NCBI GenBank assembly: GCA_017744715.1
Contig: JAGIAT010000003.1
Coordinates: 310,001 to 374,000 of the forward strand
Length of the DNA: 64,000 nt
From: Niabella sp.
Lineage (GTDB): Bacteria > Bacteroidota > Bacteroidia > Chitinophagales > Chitinophagaceae
Direction of reading: 5' to 3'
Shown here: positions 45,356 through 53,724 of the stretch, piece by piece
Layout of the letters: each line of letters begins with the position of its first letter
How positions within the stretch are numbered: position 1 is the first letter of the stretch
Notes under the pieces: model-generated
The model's database searches: none
What the model saw: only the letters and a program-made list of their open reading frames with translations
What the model was told of the DNA's origin: nothing
Translations under genes and position numbers: made by a program

Positions 45356-45958
45356 ATGCCCCGAACAGTTAACATCATCGTTACCAACAACACTACCGGC
45401 GATCATTATATCGGAAGGTCGTATCCCGACAGCGACTTCGATAACAACGGAAAAACGGAGTATTATAAAATTCCGGTCTATTATGTATACCTTGAAGGAA
45501 CGGATAACAGTAATAAAAAAGTAACGCTGAAATGGAAGGCCCTGCGCTTTATGCCTTATTGGAATGATCCCAAACAGCCGGACAAGCGATACCGCCACAG
45601 AGGCTGGGTCAATTCCGGCAAGCATAAGGTTAGCAGGAAAAAGGTTACTTATTACAATCCGAATTACAAGATACACAATACCTATTCTCCCTACGACGGC
45701 GCTATCCAGATCGAAGACTCCTTTCTCGTACATGCAGGCCCGGCCTCGCTTTCGGAATATGGATGGGGTGCAGCCGGCTGTGTAGAAATCATTGGCGGAT
45801 TTGATAAATTTAAATCCGATATACAAACCCTTTCCGGGATTCCTGCTAAAACCTCCGACGCAGCAATACAGGCGCTGGTAAAGGCCGGCCTGTTATACAT
45901 CCAGGTTGATTATGCTGCTCCTCCGGATATTAAATCAGCATTTTATGGCGAATATTAG
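45356..45958 (+). CDS. YkuD-like (L,D-transpeptidase-fold) protein, tentative
   Basis: 200 residues, no signal peptide. The C-terminal half has DSFLVHAGPASLSEYGWGAA then GCVEIIGG. A His followed about 16 residues later by a Gly-Cys is the spacing of the L,D-transpeptidase catalytic pair, though the usual SHGC reads AAGC here. The N-terminus (VNIIVTNNTTGDHYIGRSYP) is beta-rich. It overlaps the next gene by 14 bp. It may cut or cross-link peptides, or be an effector of a small toxin-immunity pair; neither is proven. Confidence 0.55.
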   Translation: MPRTVNIIVTNNTTGDHYIGRSYPDSDFDNNGKTEYYKIPVYYVYLEGTDNSNKKVTLKWKALRFMPYWNDPKQPDKRYRHRGWVNSGKHKVSRKKVTYYNPNYKIHNTYSPYDGAIQIEDSFLVHAGPASLSEYGWGAAGCVEIIGGFDKFKSDIQTLSGIPAKTSDAAIQALVKAGLLYIQVDYAAPPDIKSAFYGEY

Positions 45959-46535
45959 AAGCTACCTATTCCTGATGCTGCTGTTGGCGGCCGTTACCCG
46001 GCTTTATGCCTGCGCCGGCCAAACAGAGGAAAATAAAAGCCTTCCTGCTGCAGCTTCCCAGGAAGATACTATGCGTATCCGGCTCGAAAACCCGCAGCAA
46101 TACAACACCGTTGCCGTTAAGAACAACGCAATCATCAACTGCGGCACTACAGAAAAAAATTGCAGATCGGATGTGGATTTCATCACTGCTGCCCTGCAGC
46201 TGCTGGAACCAGCCTATAAAGCAACGCAGCTGGAAGCTACCATTTACCAGGGCACGGCCCGGCTGAACAATGCGGGTCGTGACTCCTTAAGGACAACTTA
46301 TTACCTGATTAAAACAGAAAATACAGGCGTGCTGCAACAGCTGATTACCCGTTTGGATACCGCCCAAAAGGGGTATATACGCAGGATGGCGAAAACAGAA
46401 GCACCCATTGCCTGTTACTTTGCAACCACTCCCAATGAAGTATTGCTGATTACACATATCGGCGTTCCGGAATTTCAAAAACTGAAGGATCAACCGCTGG
46501 TAGCGGCGGTAAAAGAGCAGACCGGCAACCGCTAA
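45945..46535 (+). CDS. Lipoprotein, partner of the YkuD-like gene
   Basis: 196 residues from the ATG at 45945, which overlaps the preceding gene by 14 bp, so the two are translationally linked. The signal (IRSYLFLMLLLAAVTRLYAC) ends in a probable lipobox. Mature residues contain a helical region and strands, with no recognised family. A lipoprotein partner of a YkuD-like protein could be an inhibitor or an anchor (inference). Confidence 0.65.
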   Translation: MANIRSYLFLMLLLAAVTRLYACAGQTEENKSLPAAASQEDTMRIRLENPQQYNTVAVKNNAIINCGTTEKNCRSDVDFITAALQLLEPAYKATQLEATIYQGTARLNNAGRDSLRTTYYLIKTENTGVLQQLITRLDTAQKGYIRRMAKTEAPIACYFATTPNEVLLITHIGVPEFQKLKDQPLVAAVKEQTGNR

Positions 46536-46642
46536 GACAAAATAAAACTGTTCACAGATCTCCCATAGTTACACAGCATACTTTGGCACAGCATCCCATC
46601 TTTGGCAATCCGTATAACCTGTGAGCACAATAGCCTCAGTTC

Positions 46643-47605
46643 CTACTTATCCAGGCTAAACAAACTATCTACAAATTCGTGCTTATCAAATACCAGCAGG
46701 TCTTCCATTTTTTCACCCACACCAATAAATTTCACCGGTATTTTAAACTGATCGGCAATCGCCAGTACTACCCCGCCTTTTGCCGTGCCATCCAGCTTGG
46801 TAATGGCCAAAGCAGTTACATCCGTAGCCGCCGTAAAATGTTTGGCCTGCTCCAATGCGTTCTGTCCGGTAGAGCCATCCAACACCAACAGCACTTCCTG
46901 CGGAGCCGATGGAATAAATTTCTGGATCACCCGTTTGATCTTATTCAGCTCATCCATCAGGTGCGCTTTGTTATGCAAACGGCCGGCGGTATCAATAATT
47001 ACCACATCGCTGCCCCTGCTTACGGCACTTTGTGCGGTATCAAAGGCTACGGCTGCGGGGTCGCTGCCCATAGCCTGTTTTACGATCGGTACTCCTACAC
47101 GGTCGCTCCAGATGGTGAGCTGGTCTACCGCCGCAGCACGAAAGGTATCCGCAGCACCCAGCAGTACATTCTTGCCTGCCTTTTTAAAATTATAGGCCAG
47201 TTTGCCAATGGTGGTGGTCTTGCCCACCCCGTTTACGCCTACTACAAGAATAATATAAGGTTTGGCGGGCAGTTCGCTTTCAAACGTATAGCTCGATCCG
47301 GAAGGCGCATCCACCAGTACCCCCTCGATCTCTTCCTGCAGGATCCGGTTCAGCTCATTGGTGCCCATATATTTGTCCTTAGCCACCCGCTTTTCTACCC
47401 GCTCGATAATGCGCACGGTGGTTTCAATACCCACATCGGCGCCCACCAGTGCTTCTTCCAGGCTATCCAGCACTTCTTCATCTACAGTGCTTTTACCGGC
47501 AATGGCCTTGCCTATTTTTGAAAGAAAGCCTTCCTTGGTTTTTTGCAACCCCTGGTCCAGCGATTCCTTTTCTTTCTTTCCAAATAACTTTCCAAAAAAA
47601 CTCAT
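46643..47605 (-). CDS. ftsY: Signal recognition particle receptor FtsY
   Basis: 320 residues, the short Bacteroidota form with a brief charged N-terminus instead of a long acidic domain. The NG GTPase domain is complete: P-loop GVNGVGKTTTIGKLA (about 125), DTFRAAAVDQL, DTAGRLHNKAHLMDEL, TKLDGTAKGG and the closing GVGEKMEDL. It docks ribosome-SRP complexes at the inner membrane for co-translational insertion. It follows rpmB, rpmG and the DUF4295 gene in the usual phylum order. Confidence 0.97.
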   Translation of the reverse strand: MSFFGKLFGKKEKESLDQGLQKTKEGFLSKIGKAIAGKSTVDEEVLDSLEEALVGADVGIETTVRIIERVEKRVAKDKYMGTNELNRILQEEIEGVLVDAPSGSSYTFESELPAKPYIILVVGVNGVGKTTTIGKLAYNFKKAGKNVLLGAADTFRAAAVDQLTIWSDRVGVPIVKQAMGSDPAAVAFDTAQSAVSRGSDVVIIDTAGRLHNKAHLMDELNKIKRVIQKFIPSAPQEVLLVLDGSTGQNALEQAKHFTAATDVTALAITKLDGTAKGGVVLAIADQFKIPVKFIGVGEKMEDLLVFDKHEFVDSLFSLDK

Positions 47606-47711
47606 TTCCTTTATTTGAGGTCCGCCGGAAAAACCGGTACAGACGTATTTAAAATCTGAGGTTTGAAGGTACGGCCAAAACCATAAACGTCAAACATCAA
47701 ACCCTAAACAT

Positions 47712-47755
47712 TAAAAAAAACAAAAGCCATCCGTTTTAAAAACGAACAGCTTTTT
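47712..47755 (-). terminator. Terminator after the rpmB-rpmG-DUF4295 block
   Basis: On the minus strand AAAGC-TG-TTCGTTTT pairs with AAAACGGA-TG-GCTTT around one base, with a two-base internal mismatch, and is followed by a T-rich tract (47720-47713). It separates the ribosomal block from ftsY. Confidence 0.65.
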
Positions 47756-47778
47756 AATATTGTAATGAAAGCAGGAAC

Positions 47779-47952
47779 TTATTTCTGAGCTAAAAAATCT
47801 TTAACTTTCTCCTTGTGCACAATCTGCTCCTTAAAGGTGTAGGCACCTGTTTTGGGGCTGCGGATCGCACGGATCACCTTCGTCCAGTTTTTAGACTCTG
47901 CTGCTGCTTTAGCATCTTTTACCTTCGCGTTCTTTGAAGCTGCTTTTGCCAT
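47779..47952 (-). CDS. DUF4295 family protein (ribosome-block small protein)
   Basis: 57 residues, too short for an ORF scan. It reads MAKAASKNAKVKDAKAAAES, then NWTKVIRAIRSPKTGAYTF and ends KVKDFLAQK. It is basic and Lys/Ala-rich, as expected for a ribosome-associated protein. In Bacteroidota a DUF4295 gene sits between rpmG and ftsY, exactly as here. The function is not established, though the location suggests translation. Confidence 0.92.
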   Translation of the reverse strand: MAKAASKNAKVKDAKAAAESKNWTKVIRAIRSPKTGAYTFKEQIVHKEKVKDFLAQK

Positions 47953-48041
47953 CTTATATTAATTTGAAAATGTGATAATTTGAAGATTTGAAAATAAATG
48001 CACCTCATTTTCAAATTGGTACACTTTCAAATTTTCAAATT

Positions 48042-48230
48042 TTATTTAATTTCTTTGTGAACAGTTACTTTCTTCAGAATAGGGTTGTATTTCTTCAACT
48101 CTAAACGTTCAGGGTTGTTCTTCTTATTCTTGACGGTAATGTACCGACTGGTTCCGGGCTGACCGCTGGTCTTGTGCTCGGTGCACTCCAGAATTACCTG
48201 TACCCTGTTTCCTTTTGCTTTCTTCGCCAT
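48042..48230 (-). CDS. rpmG: 50S ribosomal protein L33
   Basis: 62 residues, full length. It starts [20 protein letters not shown], then [20 protein letters not shown] and ends [10 protein letters not shown]. Only one cysteine remains, so this is the zinc-free (C-minus) form. It binds 23S rRNA near the exit site. Cotranscribed with rpmB upstream (25-bp gap). Confidence 0.96.
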   Translation of the reverse strand: MAKKAKGNRVQVILECTEHKTSGQPGTSRYITVKNKKNNPERLELKKYNPILKKVTVHKEIK

Positions 48231-48255
48231 TGTATAATGCTTTAAACTGCTTTAG

Positions 48256-48492
48256 TTAGATTTTTTCGCCTTTCGCACGCAATTCTTTCACTACAGCATA
48301 CAGACCATTTTTATTGATGGTGCGCAGGGCATCTGTAGATAATTTCAAAGTGATCCATTTGTCTTCCTCTACCAGGTAAAATTTCTTCTTTTGCAAATTA
48401 GGCAAAAAACGGCGCTTTGTCTTAATATTGGAGTGAGAAACCTTGTGGCCTCCAATTGGGGTTTTACCTGTAACCTGACATACTCTTGCCAT
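48256..48492 (-). CDS. rpmB: 50S ribosomal protein L28
   Basis: 78 residues from the ATG at 48492 (the frame runs further upstream but [10 protein letters not shown] is the family start). Motifs are [20 protein letters not shown] and [10 protein letters not shown]. It is a part of the large subunit. First gene of the rpmB-rpmG-DUF4295 block. Confidence 0.96.
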   Translation of the reverse strand: MARVCQVTGKTPIGGHKVSHSNIKTKRRFLPNLQKKKFYLVEEDKWITLKLSTDALRTINKNGLYAVVKELRAKGEKI

Positions 48493-48760
48493 AATGAATA
48501 AAAATTTAGGAGTGCAAAGGTAAGTATTTCCCGCGGCATTCAGTAACAAAAAGTCAATTATTTTTTAAAAAACTTATATCACCGCTATTGGATGGCTCTT
48601 TTCCTTCCCTTCTGCGTTACCAACGCCCGCCGCAAAAGTAGCAGCTATTCACAAAAAGAACAAACACGATTGTACAAGAAGTTGAATGTCATATAGTTAT
48701 ATTTATCCCTTGCTTTTACATCCCTGTTAACCGGAATCCGGGAGCCATATGAACCAACAC

Positions 48761-48942
48761 TCAATAACCAGGTTTGTTCCACACCATATCCAAAGCCTCC
48801 TTCACTTGCCCGATGTACAGCTTTACGGAAAAATCGCTTCCTGTAAAAACTGCCGGCCATCAGCAACAAGATCGTTCCTTAATTGTTGTATTTCTGGTAA
48901 TTGACTTACAAAAACGATTGCGTATTTTGGTTGAAACGGCAT
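48761..48942 (-). pseudogene. Possible broken small gene upstream of lpdA
   Basis: Minus-strand reading from ATG 48942 gives MPFQPKYAIVFVSQLPEIQQ, LRNDLVADGRQFLQEAIFP and a stop; one frameshift later it continues KLYIGQVKEALDMVWNKPGY to a stop at 48761. Both pieces look protein-like. A further minus-strand frame below (48645-48869) resembles the end of an outer-membrane barrel (RDKYNYMTFNFLYN). Neither is intact. The rest of 48493-49012 holds only the lpdA promoter. Confidence 0.25.
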
Positions 48943-48973
48943 TTTGTCCGTTACCGTAATTCAACTAAATTCG
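48942..48973 (+). promoter_or_regulatory. Promoter of lpdA
   Basis: TTTTG (48942-48946), a 19-base spacer, then TAAATTCG (48966-48973), one base off TAnnTTTG. It lies 39 bases before the lpdA start codon. Confidence 0.5.
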
Positions 48974-49012
48974 CACTCTCACTGATCTTTTAATTTTTAA
49001 ACAACACATTTT

Positions 49013-50416
49013 ATGGCATACGACGTAATAGTTGTAGGTAGTGGCCCGGGCGGATATGTAGCCGCTATACGCGCTTCCCAACTGGGTTTGAAAACCGCAA
49101 TTATTGAAAAAGAGAGCCTGGGGGGAATTTGTTTGAACTGGGGATGTATCCCTACCAAAGCCTTATTAAAAAGCGCACAGGTTTTTAACGATATCCAGCA
49201 TGCACAGGAATATGGCATTGAAGCCTCTGGTACCCCCAATTTTGAAGCCATCGTAAAACGCAGCCGCGGCGTGGCCGATAAAATGAGCAAGGGTGTTCAG
49301 TTCCTGATGAAGAAAAATAAAATTGATGTGATCATGGGCTTTGGCACCTTAAAAGCCAAAGGCCAGGTAGAGGTCAAGGGCGCTGACGGAAAAACAACCC
49401 TGGTAGAAGGTAAACACATCATCCTGGCTACCGGTGGCCGGAGCCGCGAACTGCCCGCCCTGAAACAGGACGGTAAAAAGATCATTGGTTACCGCGAAGC
49501 CATGGTACTGCCCCAACAACCTAAAAGCATTATTGTAGTAGGAAGCGGCGCCATTGGTGTGGAATTCGGTTATTTTTACAACAGCCTGGGCACCAAAGTG
49601 ACCATCGTTGAGTTTTTACCGCGCATTGTTCCGGTGGAAGACGAAGATATTTCCAAAGAACTCGAAAAAAACCTCAAAAAACAAGGCATTACCGTAATGA
49701 CCAGCAGCGAGGTAACTTCTGTGGATACCTCCGGCAATGGTGTAAAAGCAAAAGTAAAAACCGCTACCGGTGAAGCCATTCTTGAAGCCGATGTATTGCT
49801 GAGCGCCGTGGGTGTGGCGGCCAACATCGAAGGCATCGGGCTGGAAACCCTGGGTGTAAAAACCGATAAAGGAAAGATCGTTGTAGACAAATATTACAAA
49901 ACCAATGTAGAGGGTGTTTATGCCATTGGCGACTGTGTTCCCGGCCAGGCCCTGGCGCACGTTGCTTCAAAAGAAGGCATCATCTGCGTGGAAAATATTG
50001 CCTTTGGCGAAAAGAAATACAACCACCAGCCGGAAGCCCTGGATTACGGCAACGTACCGGGTTGTACCTATTGCTATCCGGAAGTGGCCAGCGTGGGCTT
50101 TACCGAAAAGCAGGCCAAAGATGCCGGTTATGAAGTAAAAGTGGGCAAGTTCCCTTTAAGCGCCAGCGGAAAGGCCAGCGCCGCCGGGCATACCGAAGGT
50201 TTTGTAAAAGTGATCTTTGATGCCAAATACGGCGAGTGGCTGGGTACCCATATGATCGGCTACAATGTAACCGAAATCATTGCGGAAACCGTTGTGGGCC
50301 GCAAGCTGGAGACCACCTACCATGAAGTACTGAACAGCATTCACCCGCACCCCACCATCAGCGAAAGCGTAAAAGACGCTATTGAAGTGGCCTACGGTGA
50401 AGCCATTCACTTATAA
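49013..50416 (+). CDS. lpdA: Dihydrolipoyl dehydrogenase (E3)
   Basis: 467 residues, full length. It has the FAD site VVGSGPGGYVAAIRASQLG at the N-terminus, the redox-active disulfide in GGICLNWGCIPTKALL (about 40), an NAD-binding GSGAIGVEFGYF (about 180), the second FAD site VYAIGDCVPGQALAHVAS and the catalytic His-Glu region HPHPTISESV near the end. It reoxidises lipoyl groups for pyruvate, 2-oxoglutarate and branched-chain dehydrogenases or the glycine cleavage system. It stands alone with its own promoter and terminator. Confidence 0.97.
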   Translation: MAYDVIVVGSGPGGYVAAIRASQLGLKTAIIEKESLGGICLNWGCIPTKALLKSAQVFNDIQHAQEYGIEASGTPNFEAIVKRSRGVADKMSKGVQFLMKKNKIDVIMGFGTLKAKGQVEVKGADGKTTLVEGKHIILATGGRSRELPALKQDGKKIIGYREAMVLPQQPKSIIVVGSGAIGVEFGYFYNSLGTKVTIVEFLPRIVPVEDEDISKELEKNLKKQGITVMTSSEVTSVDTSGNGVKAKVKTATGEAILEADVLLSAVGVAANIEGIGLETLGVKTDKGKIVVDKYYKTNVEGVYAIGDCVPGQALAHVASKEGIICVENIAFGEKKYNHQPEALDYGNVPGCTYCYPEVASVGFTEKQAKDAGYEVKVGKFPLSASGKASAAGHTEGFVKVIFDAKYGEWLGTHMIGYNVTEIIAETVVGRKLETTYHEVLNSIHPHPTISESVKDAIEVAYGEAIHL

Positions 50417-50438
50417 TATTTACAGATGGGTTTTACGG

Positions 50439-50464
50439 TCCCGCCTTCTGGCGGGACTTTTTTT
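50439..50464 (+). terminator. Rho-independent terminator of lpdA
   Basis: GTCCCGCC (50439-50446) pairs with GGCGGGAC (50450-50457) around TTCT, followed by T7. It lies 22 bp past the stop codon. Confidence 0.92.
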
Positions 50465-50565
50465 ATGGACCAAACTGCAGTGCTGCTATCAACGGTCTTG
50501 CGTCGCACTCTTGTGCTGCAGTGCAATACCGGGCAAGCAGCAACCATCTGCTGCGCAGCTTCAGA

Positions 50566-50636
50566 GGGCAGGGGCGACTGGTGTGACATATGCGCCAGGC
50601 AATTCGTCCTCAATGTCCCACCAGTCGCCCCTGCCC
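50566..50636. repeat. Long inverted repeat (23-bp arms) beside a GCAGCACAAG-type repeat
   Basis: Arms 50566-50588 and 50614-50636 (start GGGCAGGGGCGACTGGTG) match in 22 of 23 positions around a 25-base loop. Just upstream (50504-50523) lies the GCAGCACAAG-type repeat in inverted orientation. The CACCAGTCGCCC part also occurs at about 33066 next to another such copy. Confidence 0.75.
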
Positions 50637-50664
50637 CCAAGCATACACCCATCAATCCCGCAAC

Positions 50665-50690
50665 AAAAAAGCAGGCAATAGCTGCCTGCT
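50665..50690 (-). terminator. Rho-independent terminator of the 50.7 kb barrel gene
   Basis: On the minus strand AGCAGGCA pairs with TGCCTGCT around GCTAT, then T6. It lies 30 bp past the stop codon of the minus-strand gene. Confidence 0.88.
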
Positions 50691-50720
50691 TATCCGGTTC
50701 ACAAGTCTAAAAAAATCAAC

Positions 50721-51299
50721 CTATCTGCCCAAACCAATATTGTAAGCCACACCTACTCCAATGCTTCCTGCATTGTATTTCTGGGTAGCATTGCCAATGT
50801 TGATCTTCCCGTCATCCCCGGTAAATACCTTCGTGTAATGCGCAAACACATTCCAGTTGCGGTTATGCCATCCCAGTTCAGGTTTCAGATAAAACCCGCC
50901 GTCCGGACGGTTTACACTGCTGTTACTGGCAACTTTTTCATCGCCGGTAATAAATCCATATCCAAGGTCGGTACCTACATAAATACCTTTTGCCTGCGGA
51001 TAATAACGAACCAATGCAGCCACCGGCACTACTCCGAAACTATTGTTTTGAAGTGTTGTGTTGCCCAGGTCATTGTCTTTACCAAAAAAATGATTGTAAC
51101 CGGTAGCAATACCCAGGCCTACGTGCGGCGTAACCAGGTTCTGATACGATACATCTACACCCAGGTTTGCCGCAGCATTTTCATTGGGCACTGCTGCACC
51201 TCCCATTACACCCACTTTAAGGGTATTCTTCATACTTTGCGCCTGTACAAAACTGATGGATAAAATACCCATCGCTGCTGCTAAAACTACCTTTTTCAT
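50721..51299 (-). CDS. Outer-membrane beta-barrel protein
   Basis: 192 residues from the ATG at 51299; the longer frame lacks a signal peptide at its start. The signal (MKKVVLAAAMGILSISFVQA) leads to a barrel with strands of alternating aromatic and small residues (LKVGVMGGAAVP, VGLGIATGYNHFFG, KGIYVGTDLGYGF, NWNVFAHYTKVF), ending VGVAYNIGLGR. Function unknown. Divergent from dctA, with 322 bp between the two starts. Confidence 0.8.
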   Translation of the reverse strand: MKKVVLAAAMGILSISFVQAQSMKNTLKVGVMGGAAVPNENAAANLGVDVSYQNLVTPHVGLGIATGYNHFFGKDNDLGNTTLQNNSFGVVPVAALVRYYPQAKGIYVGTDLGYGFITGDEKVASNSSVNRPDGGFYLKPELGWHNRNWNVFAHYTKVFTGDDGKINIGNATQKYNAGSIGVGVAYNIGLGR

Positions 51300-51621
51300 A
51301 ACTATAAGATTTAATCTACATAAATAACAATAAAGAACGCTGCAGGTTTTTAAAATAACTGGATCCGGATCAAGTTTTACTGCAGGGTACGTATATGCTA
51401 TAAGAAAAAACAATACCAATTTTTTATACATACATATTGCAGTGCATTTCTTACAGGTAATTGTATGATACATACGCCTGTAAATCAAAAGCCACCTTCC
51501 GCTGCCGCTGTTACAAAGTTTAACCGCTTGTTTGGTGCATCCGGCAAATAACAATCATTTGTATGCCTTAAAAATTACAGCATCTCCGTTTAAATTTATT
51601 TATCTTGTTGGGCAAAAACGA

Positions 51622-52941
51622 ATGATTGTTGCGGATCTCGACCAGCAAAAGCCAGTGAAAAAAAAGAAGCTGTACCAGGTACTTTATTTTCAGGTGATCG
51701 TTGCCATCGTCATTGGTATTACATTGGGACATTTTTTTCCGGACACGGGAAAAAAACTAAAGCCCCTGGGCGATGGTTTTATCATGCTGATAAAAATGAT
51801 CATTGCCCCGGTTATTTTTCTTACCGTAAGCACCGGTATTGCCGGCATGAATGATCTTAAAAAAGTAGGGCGGGTTGCCGGAAAGGCCTTTATCTACTTC
51901 CTCACGTTTTCAACACTGGCGCTTATCGTAGGTCTTATCGTAAGCAACACCGTTCGTCCGGGTGCCGGTATGAATATTGACCACCGCACCCTCGATGCCA
52001 GCAGCATTGCCAAATATGTATCACAGGCAAAAGACCAAACGCTTGAGCATTTTATTTTCGACATCATTCCCCAAACGCTGGTGAGCCCGCTCTCCGGTAA
52101 TAATATCCTGCAGGTATTATTTGCCGCTATTTTATTTGGTGTAGGACTGGCTTTAACCGCAGAGAAAAGCAAGATCGTGATCGACTTCTTAAAAGCAATC
52201 ACCTATCCTGTTTTTAAAGTTGTGGAAATCTTAATGAAGCTGGCACCCCTCGGAGCCCTGGGTGCCATGGCCTTTACCATTGGCGAGTATGGTATCCGTT
52301 CCGTATTGAACCTGGGACTGCTGGTGGCCACATTTTATCTTACCGCTGCCTTATTTGTGATCCTTGTGCTGGGCGCTGTGGCCCGTTACAACGGGTTTTC
52401 CATTTTTAAATTTATGCGCTATATCAAAGATGAGCTGTTGCTTGTCCTGGGTACCAGTTCATCGGAAGCAGCCTTACCTACGCTGATGCAAAAACTGGAA
52501 AAAGCCGGCTGTGCCAAATCGGTGGTTGGGCTGGTCATCCCCACCGGCTATTCATTTAACCTGGACGGCACCAATATTTATATGACCCTGGCGGCCCTGT
52601 TCATTGCGCAGGCCTGCAATATTCCCCTTACCTGGGAGCACCAGGTGCTATTGTTACTGGTGGCAATGCTTAGCTCCAAGGGCGCCGCGGGCGTGTCCGG
52701 CGCAGGCTTTATTACGCTGGCGGCCACGCTGGCCATCGTGCCGGAAGTACCCATTGCCGGTATGACGCTGATCCTGGGCATCGACCGCTTTATGTCGGAA
52801 TGCCGGGCCCTCACCAACCTTATAGGCAATGGTGTGGCCACGATTGTAGTGGCCAACTGGGAAAAGCAGCTGGACAAAGAACAGCTTCAACAGGTACTGG
52901 ACCAAAAAAGCGCCGCCTCCCTTCCCAAAACAGCTTATTAG
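51622..52941 (+). CDS. dctA: C4-dicarboxylate:cation symporter, DctA/DAACS family
   Basis: 439 residues from the ATG at 51622. Eight or so membrane helices and two re-entrant loops are expected. Family marks: [20 protein letters not shown] near residue 65, the serine-rich hairpin [20 protein letters not shown] near 280, the substrate-site helix [20 protein letters not shown] near 310 and [14 protein letters not shown] near 360. Uptake of succinate, fumarate, malate or acidic amino acids with Na+ or H+. DctA and GltP cannot be separated by eye; the symbol is the best guess. Confidence 0.82.
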   Translation: MIVADLDQQKPVKKKKLYQVLYFQVIVAIVIGITLGHFFPDTGKKLKPLGDGFIMLIKMIIAPVIFLTVSTGIAGMNDLKKVGRVAGKAFIYFLTFSTLALIVGLIVSNTVRPGAGMNIDHRTLDASSIAKYVSQAKDQTLEHFIFDIIPQTLVSPLSGNNILQVLFAAILFGVGLALTAEKSKIVIDFLKAITYPVFKVVEILMKLAPLGALGAMAFTIGEYGIRSVLNLGLLVATFYLTAALFVILVLGAVARYNGFSIFKFMRYIKDELLLVLGTSSSEAALPTLMQKLEKAGCAKSVVGLVIPTGYSFNLDGTNIYMTLAALFIAQACNIPLTWEHQVLLLLVAMLSSKGAAGVSGAGFITLAATLAIVPEVPIAGMTLILGIDRFMSECRALTNLIGNGVATIVVANWEKQLDKEQLQQVLDQKSAASLPKTAY

Positions 52942-53002
52942 CCGGTGCACGAAAAACATATCGCCGTATTTGACTCTTCATCAAATTTTCATAATTGCCG
53001 CT

Positions 53003-53033
53003 TAGGTTTGTATTACAGGTTTTAATAACCTGT
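53003..53033 (+). promoter_or_regulatory. −7 element followed by a hairpin, before a small secreted-protein gene
   Basis: TAGGTTTG (53003-53010) fits TAnnTTTG. It is followed by ACAGGTT-TTAAT-AACCTGT (53015-53033), a perfect 7-bp inverted repeat at the expected transcription start, which could be an operator or a leader hairpin. Confidence 0.4.
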
Positions 53034-53050
53034 GCGTAAAACCAAGAGTG

Positions 53051-53317
53051 ATGAAAATGACTTCAGTATTTCTGTTCCTGCTTTTTGCTGCAAATGCATT
53101 GATCGCTCAACCCGGAAAAGGTTCTTTTAAAATAAAGCCGGTAAAACCCGCTTTAAATCATGGTGCCATAGTACGTACGGTGGCGCATGATACGCATGAC
53201 GGACGGGCTGTAAGCCGTGTTGCGTCATCAAAAGCAAATGGAAAAAAAAGTAGCAAGACCCTATATAAAAAAAAATATCCTGTTGCTCCTAAAAAAGCAA
53301 CAAAGTTTGTACCCTAA
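53051..53317 (+). CDS. Small secreted basic protein
   Basis: 88 residues (ATG at 53051; another ATG lies one codon earlier). The signal peptide MKMTSVFLFLLFAANALIA is followed by QPGKGSFKIKPVKPALNH and a Lys-rich tail (KKYPVAPKKATKF). No family is recognised. It is followed by another small secreted protein of similar style, so the two may be paralogous in function. Confidence 0.65.
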   Translation: MKMTSVFLFLLFAANALIAQPGKGSFKIKPVKPALNHGAIVRTVAHDTHDGRAVSRVASSKANGKKSSKTLYKKKYPVAPKKATKFVP

Positions 53318-53400
53318 GACAGCGGGAACTAACAGCCCGATTTCTTTTTAATCAGTACCTTTATATCAGATAGCTTAACTGCTATCTGATATTTTCTATT

Positions 53401-53712
53401 ATGAAAATCTTTTTTCTTTTTTTAGTGATGGCAGGATGGCTGCCGGTTAACGCCGGAACAGGCTTGTTATACAAAGACAAAATAAAAAAAGAACGGATTG
53501 TCATTGCTGATACCATTCCCCAGCAACAACAGGAGATACCGGCAGAACAAAAAGAAGCAGGCCGGCAGCCGGTGGCAAAAGGAAAGCCGATTAAGGAAGT
53601 GCCCAGGGCCAAGAATCAGGCAAAACCCAAAATGGTAAATCCTGCTTCCATTAAAATGAAGCCGGTAAAAATCATTAAACCAAAAATTAACGGGAAAGGG
53701 TTAGGACGATAA
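53401..53712 (+). CDS. Small secreted Lys/Pro-rich protein
   Basis: 103 residues. The signal peptide MKIFFLFLVMAGWLPVNAG is followed by a low-complexity mature part rich in Gln, Lys and Pro (QQQQEIPAEQKEAG, then KMKPVKIIKPKINGKG). It stops 12 bp before the next gene, so is likely cotranscribed with it. Role unknown. Confidence 0.65.
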   Translation: MKIFFLFLVMAGWLPVNAGTGLLYKDKIKKERIVIADTIPQQQQEIPAEQKEAGRQPVAKGKPIKEVPRAKNQAKPKMVNPASIKMKPVKIIKPKINGKGLGR

Positions 53713-53724
53713 AGGAAGGATATT

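Noticed and set aside
46679..47521. 280-residue plus-strand ORF antisense to ftsY
   Set aside because: It is a shadow of ftsY, whose GTPase motifs are clear on the minus strand.
50426..50710. Plus-strand ORF after lpdA
   Set aside because: It reads through the lpdA terminator and a long inverted repeat.
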